Shown: positions 7,667 through 13,153 of the stretch, in pieces
Position numbering within the stretch: position 1 is the first letter of the stretch
Layout: every line of letters starts with the position of its first letter
Source: Jimgerdemannia flammicorona
Taxonomy: Eukaryota; Mucoromycota; Endogonomycetes; Endogonales; Endogonaceae
DNA length: 13,153 bases
Direction: 5' to 3'
Assembly (NCBI GenBank): GCA_003990745.1
Contig: RBNI01004998.1
Location: 1 to 13,153 of the forward strand
The notes under the pieces: model-generated
What the model saw: only the letters and a program-made list of their open reading frames with translations
Told to the model about the DNA's origin: nothing
Databases searched by the model: none
Translations under genes and position numbers: made by a program

Positions 7667-8231
7667 GAGCATCTCTTATAACCGAACGAAAACGATTTAA
7701 AACTGATCCTGATGCCAGTACTGATTGATGTTGGAGATTTGGCTTATTAATATGATTATAACTAGCTCCTGATTACATTATAGAACGAGAAATTCGCGGC
7801 TGAGTTGGAGGAGAATGTCGTTCGATAACGATTCATGACGTTATATTTTATTTTTCGATCTATTTCCTGTGTTATTCAACACTCGACTTACGTCAAAAAC
7901 GTTCTCTGTTGCTCAATCGAAACCTATAACGTATAAGAAAAGAGTTTATGACAACACTGACATATTTATACGTCTAACGGTGGGCATCATCTCTGGTCGA
8001 AATTACTGGTGCCGACGAAAATTTCGCCCAAAAATAAGCCCAGGTCGATTGTTCTCAATACAAATGGCATATATCTGGTTTACCGAAGTCAATGCGATCG
8101 CAAAGAACTTTAGGGTCGGCTCTTGCTTCCTCCAATGCCGCGTAAACCTTTTCACGATGCCTTCTCGAATGTAAAAATTCTCTACGACGCACCGAGTTAG
8201 TCAGATATGACTAGGCGGCGAGATTTTTACA

Positions 8232-8246
8232 ATTATTATTATTATT
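8232..8246. repeat. (ATT)5 microsatellite
   Basis: Five ATT units in a noncoding stretch about 200 nt before the LRR remnant. Confidence 0.8.
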
Positions 8247-8603
8247 TAGTTCTTCTCGAAAGCAGGTTTGCCCACGTGCGGCACAAATTTACAACTTGAG
8301 AACTTATTCGACGTGCCTAGGAAGCACGCTATCAATCAGGGTCATTTTTCAGGCCCTTGCTTAAGGAATTTACTAGGCACTCACCGCTCTTTATTTGTTA
8401 ACATAATAAATTAATGGTTATGTGATATATAATACGACACAACTCTGGTCATCTCGTGAAGAACCCCTATTAGCCCGACTTAATAAAGCTAATGGCATTG
8501 GCGCCGATGGTGCACGCGCCCTAGCCGAGTCTGTGATGCAGAACACGACCTTCCAATGTATGTGAAGCAGTGTGTGCAGCTGCGTGATGGAATGAAGTTT
8601 GCA

Positions 8604-8655
8604 TGTTTGCTCATCCCCTGTTCATTTTAAAGAGAATAGAATTGGCGACGTGGGG
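8604..8655. repeat. Intron-3'-end/LRR-exon repeat, copy 1
   Basis: TGTTTGCTCATC, then TTTAAAGAGA, then AGxATTGG(C/T)GA(C/T)G, about 52 nt, matching copy 2 at 8781-8834. It spans an intron 3' end plus the start of an LRR coding piece. Confidence 0.8.
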
Positions 8656-8780
8656 ACATATACCCTAGACAACCTCGAGGCAGAACGCGACATTGACCTA
8701 GCTGAATTTCGAGAGTATGTCAGAACTGTATGAAACATTGAGTATAGCCGCATGATGAAAGAAAGCTCACAATCCATGTG

Positions 8781-8834
8781 TGTTTGCTCATCTCCCGTTA
8801 ATTTTTAAAGAGATTAGCATTGGTGATGAGGGGG
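8781..8834. repeat. Intron-3'-end/LRR-exon repeat, copy 2
   Basis: Matches copy 1 at 8604-8655 with scattered substitutions and small length changes. Similarity extends through the intron-like part as well as the coding part, which indicates duplication of a whole intron-exon module. Confidence 0.8.
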
Positions 8835-8873
8835 CCCAGCTCATCCTCACATTACATCAATGCTAAGAAATCT

Positions 8874-9893
8874 TGTTGATCTCTATAATGTTATTGTTAG
8901 GAAGAAATCAAATAAATTATCAGTATATTTCATTAAGCTAATTTATAAAAATAATATATAGTAGAAATTTAAAAGTTTTATAGAATATAGACATTGTTGA
9001 TAGCTTTGAAGTAGTTTGGAAATTTTAATTACATATCACTATAAATATATCTATTATAAGCTTAAAATATTAAAATTATATATTAGTGATATCTTAATTA
9101 AGTTAGTTATTAGTATTGTAATTTCTATATTTAGATATTATAAATTATTTCTACTATTATGTATTAAAAATATATTTATAACTATTGTAATATAGTAAAT
9201 ACTTAATCTGAGAAGTATGGTAGATTTTTTTATCTTATATTCTTGGTCTTCTTGACTTCTTAGAGTTCTCAGCAGAAGTACAGAGTGGATGAGTTTGAAA
9301 TATCTACTTACAGACTTATTGGTTCCTTTGTCTCTTTATTTCAGAACTATTTTAATCTAAGATTTTATTCACTCTAGTTACTATGAATATTTATATAAGT
9401 TTGTATAATAAAACTATATACTGATAGAATTACTACATTGTGGACAATCAATGGTAACTATCAGCTCTAAGTTCTAAGTTCTTGAGGAAGCATTGGGTTC
9501 TGAGTTGTCTAATGTAGCAGAGTCTAAGTATTGTCTTTAGGTTCTTGTTCTAAGAGAGACTATGCTTATATCTTAAGTTGATTAGACTTAAAATTATTAA
9601 CAAGTTAGATCTGAGGGTTTTGTGATAAGAATACTACTTTTATTCTTATGTTTGGAGAAAGTAGAGCTGAGGTTGTAATTCACTCAGTATAAAGAATATT
9701 TATACATATTTAAGACTATGACTAAATATGGTATACTGGGTATATTCATATGCAGTTATACTACTTTGGATAACTATAACTGCTAGTCAGAAATTCTATG
9801 GGAATTTATATAGAAATTTCTATAGGAATTTGTATAGGAATTTGTATAGAAATTTCTGTCAAAAATTCTAGAAACTTGTAATGATTTATTACA
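8874..9893 (-). repeat. Putative 3' LTR of the chromovirus (~1.0 kb)
   Basis: Directly after the polypurine tract, the minus strand starts TGTAATAAATCATTACA. The most likely other end is 8874, where the plus strand begins TGTTGAT, giving 5'-TG...CA-3' ends (TGT/ACA). No second LTR is in the window to confirm length, and no target-site duplication can be checked. The right border (9893) is much better supported than the left. Confidence 0.5.
9790..9860. repeat. 12-bp tandem repeat inside the LTR (about six units)
   Basis: Units related to GGAATTTGTATA run in register: 9801-9812, 9813-9824, 9825-9836, 9837-9848 and 9849-9860, with a shorter first unit at 9790-9800. Units 9825-9836 and 9837-9848 are identical. 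The array starts about 33 nt into the LTR from its polypurine-tract side, so it would be in U3, where LTR enhancers often lie. Confidence 0.85.
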
Positions 9894-9908
9894 TCCTTCT
9901 CTTCTTTG
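9894..9908 (-). other. Polypurine tract
   Basis: AAAGAAGAGAAGGA on the minus strand immediately precedes the TGTAATA start of the putative LTR, which is the expected place for plus-strand DNA priming. Just upstream the coding strand reads MRRLKQRR, the basic end of the polyprotein. Confidence 0.65.
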
Positions 9909-9981
9909 CTTGAGCCTCCTCATTAGACTCAGCACTAAACTCTAGATATTTTTCAAACTGGAAGGCAATATACTAAACTAT

Positions 9982-10540
9982 TTGAAAGATGATTTTGCTT
10001 TATTGTTCATTACTCAAGTTGGCAATATTCTCAGAGAATACTCCATGAAGATAGTCAAGGGCTTGGGGTTAGGTGCAGAAAAGGATATAAAGTCTTTTGG
10101 TAACTATATATATATGGTGGTCAATAAAAAGACAAACTTATTGTTTAGTAGTACTGAGAGTAGCTTGTTGACAGATAAGACATTCTATCTTATAGTACTC
10201 CTTAAGTTCTTATTGATATCAGAAAGCCTGAAAATACTGTATTCTTCTATAATATTGTTGCACCTCATTTAGATCTGAGTCTTCATAGATATTTATGTTG
10301 ACAGATAGTGGTTTAGTAGAGTTTTATTGATATTTGATTGCTCTAAGAACTGTAGTAACAATCTTATTTTTAACTTGTTCTCAGTATCATTACTGAGTAC
10401 TCATGTTAAGGTGGGTGAGTTATTTATATAAGTTGATATCAGAATTATTTATACTTCTTTTCACCAGAGTTATTCAGAGACAGAGATATGACTATCTTTT
10501 GAAAATTCCATTGGAATTTCCATTATACTTAGCTTATATA
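9982..10540. other. Chromovirus segment between chromodomain and polypurine tract
   Basis: About 560 nt of AT-rich sequence downstream of the chromodomain on the element's strand. It presumably encodes the polyprotein tail and 3' untranslated part. A 96-codon frame on the opposite (plus) strand at 9982-10272 has no recognisable content and is probably an artefact of AT-rich, CpG-less sequence. Confidence 0.45.
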
Positions 10541-10543
10541 TTA

Positions 10544-10708
10544 GGTTACTGCTTCTTCTGCATTTGGTAAAAAATTATCTTCTTTTTTTCAAGTAGTATT
10601 ATATTCAGGATATCCTTTCCATTTTATGAGGTAGTACTGAATAGACTTAGTAGTTCATCCAAATTGGTGATCTTTATTATCTAAGATATAGTCAACTTCA
10701 TATTCTGG
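10544..10708 (-). pseudogene. Chromovirus chromodomain (broken)
   Basis: One minus-strand frame gives PEYEVDYILDN, then YYLIKWKGYPEYNTT-stop-KKEDNFLPNAEEAVT. This is the chromodomain signature (YEVExIL..., YLVKWKGY...NTWEPxxNL). Both internal stops are TGA; one replaces the conserved Trp of the NTW motif, the other probably an Arg. In active elements this domain targets integration to chromatin. Confidence 0.88.
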
Positions 10709-10777
10709 TTATTAATCAATAATTACTAGATCTAGAGATAGCATAGTTCTTTCTTTAAAGGTATTTGGGGTATATGG

Positions 10778-11800
10778 CTAGAGTTGAGATATATGAAATA
10801 TTGGATAGATTCTTCCTAGTATTGTAAGAAGATCAAGCTTATATGTGACAGGTCTATATTTCTCAAAAATCTTGAATAGTCTAATATAACAGAGTCTAAG
10901 TTTCTTCTTTGGGCTAGTATTACTCAGAGTCAGATACTGGGTACTGAGTAATACTTGTTCTCCTATTTCATAAGTAACTTCTCTTCTATTTTTATTAGTA
11001 TATATCATTTGTATCTTCTGTGCTTCCATGAGGGCATCTTATGCTTACTGGATATTATCTTATATAGTATTGATAATTTCTTATACTACTAGTACTATAA
11101 TTCAAGTGACAACTATGGGGGTTTGTAGATATTGTCTATAGTTCAAGTAGAATAGTATCATCTTGGTACTTACACTTAGGCTATTGTTGTAAGCAAATTT
11201 AGCTAGGGTCAGCTTTTCATCTCAATCATTTTGCTTATAGTCATAGTAAATACTAAGCATCTACTTTAGAGTTTGATTAGTTCTTTCTATCTGACCATCT
11301 GTTTGTAGATGGTATACTGTAGACATTTTCAGTTATATATCTAAACTCTTGAAGAGTACTTGCCTGAAGTTTTTTATAAACTTTACATCTTAATCTGAGA
11401 TAATTACTGATAGTAGTCTATGTAGGCAGAATATTTATCAATAAATAGTTATACTGTTTCTGGTACTATTGCTATAATAGTTGTTATGATGAAGTAAGTC
11501 TACTTACTGAGACAATTAATAAAGACAATAATTACATCTCTTCTCTTCTTAGTTTTTGGCAATTGGATAATAAAGTCTATTCTGATATAGTCCCAATTTT
11601 GGGTGAGAATTGATAGTAGTTGTAGAGTGCCAGCTAATGCCTAATTGCTGGGCTTATACCTTTGGCAGATATTACAGAATATAATATAATTCTTAATATC
11701 TGATATCATCTTGGACCAGTAGAAGTCTCAGGTGATGTTCTGATATATCTTGTCAAATTCCATATAACTGGCTATAGGTGTTTCATGGAGTTCTTGAAGG
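10778..11800 (-). pseudogene. Chromovirus integrase (broken)
   Basis: On the minus strand, about 11650-11800 gives the HHCC zinc finger: LHETPIAGY (second His changed to Tyr) ... DFYWSKM ... FCNICQRYKPS. The catalytic core follows at about 11250-11650: DYIRIDFIIQLPKTKKRRDV (D of the D,D,E triad), INCLSK, then STVYHLQTDGQIERTNQTL with the final E. The C-terminal part, 10778-11029, is an open stretch ending ILGRIYPIFHISQL, the GPF/Y-type region (here RLFKIFEKYRPVTYKLDL). Several stops interrupt the core, for example in NDWDEKL, where the Trp codon is TGA. The protein would join reverse-transcribed DNA to host chromosomes; this copy is dead. Confidence 0.92.
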
Positions 11801-12036
11801 ATTTATAAGTAGATAGGGGTATCAGGGACCCAGATTCTTATGTTATCAAGATATATATATTTATTTTAAATAGACACATTCTTGTAAACTTTCTTTATTA
11901 TATTACTACCTTCTTTGAGGATTTGTCTAATGATTTTTTATATATTAGCATCTTTGATATATTCTTTCTTAACTTCCTCAAATAGGCTAGTAATAATATT
12001 GTTAATTACTATAAGGTCTTCTTTTTGAGCACTTTA

Positions 12037-12470
12037 GGATAGTGTATCAGCTATCTCATTCTTGGTTTCAGAAATATGCTTGATTTCAATATTGAAGGGT
12101 GTGAGGATCTATATCCATTAGACTTATCTTTCTGTGAGAATTAGCTGTGTTTAGATATATCAAAGTACTTAATAATTGATCTACAAGGTGAACTTTTTGC
12201 TAAGAAGAAAGTATCTCTATACTTATAGAGATCAGATGACAGCAAGGAGTTCTTTGTCTTATATTGTATAGTTTCTTTTATACTTATTGAGTTTCTGAGA
12301 TAGGTAGGTGACAGAATATTCATATTAAGTCAAAACTGCTCTAATAGTGATATTGAAGGCATCAGTAGTAACTACAAATAGTTCTATTAGATCAGAACTA
12401 ATCAGGATCAGTATATCTATTAACATTTTCTTAAGGGTGTTTATGACTATAGTATATACCTGTAAGAGGG
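12037..12470 (-). pseudogene. End of reverse transcriptase and RNase H of the chromovirus (broken)
   Basis: In one minus-strand frame: NTLKKMLIDILIL...LFVVTTDAFNITIRAVL (connection segment and the TDAS-like RNase H start with catalytic Asp), SVTYLSQKLNKYKRNYTI-stop-DKELLAVI (the NYxxxDKELLA motif with catalytic Glu), then a stop-rich part, then HISETKNEIADTLS (ADxLSR motif with catalytic Asp). Stops occur where relatives have Trp/Tyr, Arg and Gln. The reverse transcriptase palm with its YxDD motif should lie beyond 12475 but is absent. Confidence 0.9.
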
Positions 12471-12497
12471 TTGCTTTTTAGGGTAACTGTTACGTAG

Positions 12498-12536
12498 TTC
12501 TGGAAGGGTTTTCTGGAAGTTCTGGATATTCTGGAA
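12498..12536. repeat. TTCTGGA cluster (four copies in 39 bp)
   Basis: TTCTGGAA at 12498-12505, 12511-12518 and 12529-12536, plus TTCTGGAT at 12520-12527. TTCnnGAA is the inverted pentamer pair of heat-shock elements, but the spacing between units (1-5 nt) is not the regular 5-bp phase throughout. It lies within about 25 bp of the composition break at 12475. Confidence 0.7.
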
Positions 12537-13003
12537 GACCGTTTTCTTATGGTCAAGATCAATCTCATATGGAGTATGTCCTCTACGCTTATTGATTTCA
12601 AGATCAGGTTGACGTCTCAACCAAAGTCCTTTCAATGGACTAGTTCTGGATATTCAGGACTTTCCGTATTTCAGGAAGTTCAAGAGACTAAGACCAGCTT
12701 AGTTGAATTGGCGTATCACTGCAGACAATACCCAATTAGGAAATTTCGTGACGGGGTTAGGAGTAGGACCTAACAGAGAGCGGATTTACTTAAGAGTAGT
12801 TTGTGGGTTATTAAATAGGTTTATTCGCTATTCATGATATTGCTATACTAGGAGTAGTTGTGTGAAGGGATATTGTGGGGAAGTGCTCAGGAGTTGTGTT
12901 CGGATTGTTCAGGTCTGAGATTCTGAGGTCTGGGGGAGGGGGTATTTATACTAGTGAGGGGCTATCTGGGCTATGCTAAATATGGATGTAGCACTAAGTG
13001 CTT

Positions 13004-13100
13004 TGCTGAGTCAGAATGCAGTCATATAGTACAAGTGTGATCTGACATGTCAAGAGATCGTCTGACTGCTGAGTCAGTTCACAGTCATGTCGTACAAGGC
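13004..13100. repeat. Imperfect direct repeat with two TGAGTCA sites
   Basis: Copy 1 (13004-13037) and copy 2 (13067-13100) share TGCTGAGTCAG, then CAGTCAT, then GTACAAG. TGAGTCA at 13007-13013 and 13070-13076 is the Gcn4/AP-1-type bZIP site. No gene is recognised downstream before the window ends. Confidence 0.7.
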
Positions 13101-13153
13101 TAACCTAACTATACTATGACTGCTAATCTATTTATAGGTTTAGGCGCTGTCTG

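Larger units (their letters stand above)
5639..8457. other. Gene-poor region, no supported gene
   Basis: About 2.8 kb of mixed composition with ordinary CpG content, unlike the block that follows. It holds a T33 run, shorter A and T tracts (near 5667, 6382 and 6531), an imperfect duplication at 7446-7666 and an (ATT)5 run at 8232-8246. The longest frames (minus 6956-7309, 117 codons; plus 6585-6914, 109 codons; plus 7869-8174, 101 codons) have irregular composition, no recognisable domain and no splice partners. I treat them as chance. Decayed repeats or a noncoding transcript remain possible. Confidence 0.5.
8458..8866 (+). pseudogene. Decayed leucine-rich-repeat (RNI/NLR-type LRR) gene fragment
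   Basis: Three short in-frame pieces match the ~28-residue ribonuclease-inhibitor-type LRR (consensus like IGDEGAxALAEALKxNTTLTxLxL). Piece 1 (8458-8557) reads GIGADGARALAESVMQNTTF. Piece 2 (~8632-8730) reads ENRIGDVGT... then DIDLAEF. Piece 3 (8810-8863) reads ISIGDEGAQL and stops at TAA 8864-8866. The gaps have intron-like ends (GTATGT at 8558; GTATGA after piece 2; TTTTTAAAG before pieces 2 and 3), and the 3' ends of the two gaps are similar to each other. So the ancestral gene probably had one LRR per exon with repeated introns. Joining piece 1 to piece 2 gives a stop codon and loses the LxL segment, so the copy looks broken. The retroelement begins about 8 nt after the last piece and may have removed the rest. 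LRRs of this kind mediate protein binding, often in NLR-like proteins; the original function is unknown. Confidence 0.65.
8874..12475 (-). mobile_element. Truncated, heavily mutated chromovirus (Ty3/Gypsy LTR retrotransposon)
   Basis: Read on the minus strand from high to low coordinate: end of reverse transcriptase, RNase H, integrase zinc finger, integrase core, integrase C-terminus, chromodomain, polypurine tract, putative 3' LTR. This is the order of chromodomain-carrying Ty3/Gypsy elements. Frames are broken by many stops that sit where family members have Trp, Arg or Gln, as expected from C-to-T/G-to-A change on either strand. The block is very AT-rich and lacks any CpG from 8798 to 12492. 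The 5' LTR, gag, protease and most of reverse transcriptase are missing: homology stops at about 12475, where normal composition returns. It cannot encode a working element. Family assignment is well supported; exact ends are inferred. Confidence 0.92.
12476..13153. other. Unassigned sequence right of the retroelement break
   Basis: About 680 nt with CpG present again and higher GC than the retroelement. It contains a TTCTGGA cluster (12498-12536), a 14-bp direct repeat (12518-12531 and 12642-12655), a TATA-like TATTTATACT near 12945 and a two-copy repeat with TGAGTCA (13004-13100). Frames of 62 and 74 codons (minus 12447-12635, plus 12549-12773) show no domain. It could be part of another LTR or unique host DNA. 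Confidence 0.4.

Noticed and set aside
7980..8100. Possible further LRR or retroelement homology before 8458
   Set aside because: Reading all frames gave no repeat consensus or polyprotein motif.
9982..10272. 96-codon plus-strand frame in the retroelement
   Set aside because: It is antisense to the element in AT-rich, CpG-free DNA and has no recognisable content.
1..13153. CRISPR array, prokaryotic operon or phage content
   Set aside because: The introns, fungal gene family and chromovirus show a eukaryotic genome; no regularly spaced repeats of CRISPR type are present.

Overview
The window looks like nuclear DNA of a filamentous fungus, most likely an ascomycete or another member of the Dikarya. 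The evidence is four kinds. The GC-rich genes are split by short introns, about 67-133 nt with one of 231 nt, that use GTGAGT, GTGCGT, GTATGT or GTAAGC donors. One gene belongs to the fungus-specific CipC/DUF3759 family. There are long homopolymer tracts in spacers. A very AT-rich, mutation-scarred chromovirus (Gypsy LTR retrotransposon) fills the right third. I cannot name the species.

Layout: (1) 1-471, minus strand, the 5' part of a gene running off the left edge. (2) 1075-2310, minus strand, a five-exon gene that I rebuilt by splice phase (207 aa). Parts of both proteins resemble a PB1/ubiquitin-like fold and resemble each other, so they may be diverged tandem paralogues; their upstream regions share the octamer TGATGTCA. 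(3) 3711-4361, plus strand, a five-exon CipC-like gene with an 11-nt first exon. (4) 4832-5638, plus strand, a gene for an RGG-box protein with an acidic tail. A GTGAGT donor sits at the CipC stop codon and the phases close, so (3) and (4) may instead be one gene of about 304 aa. (5) 5639-8457 is gene-poor, with a T33 run and an imperfect duplication. (6) 8458-8866 is a decayed leucine-rich-repeat gene fragment whose introns are themselves repeated; it ends just before the retroelement. (7) About 8874-12475 is a minus-strand chromovirus remnant: putative LTR, polypurine tract, chromodomain, integrase, RNase H and the end of reverse transcriptase, all with many stop codons. There is no CpG at all between 8798 and 12492. 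(8) 12476-13153 regains CpG and has short repeated motifs but no recognisable gene.

The proteins do not form an obvious pathway. The host genes are ordinary accessory-type fungal genes next to a heterochromatin-like block. The most unusual observations are the absolute CpG loss in the retroelement, the possible CipC-RGG fusion, the PB1-like gene pair, the LRR exon-intron module duplication, and a 24-bp perfect palindrome between the CipC and RGG exons.
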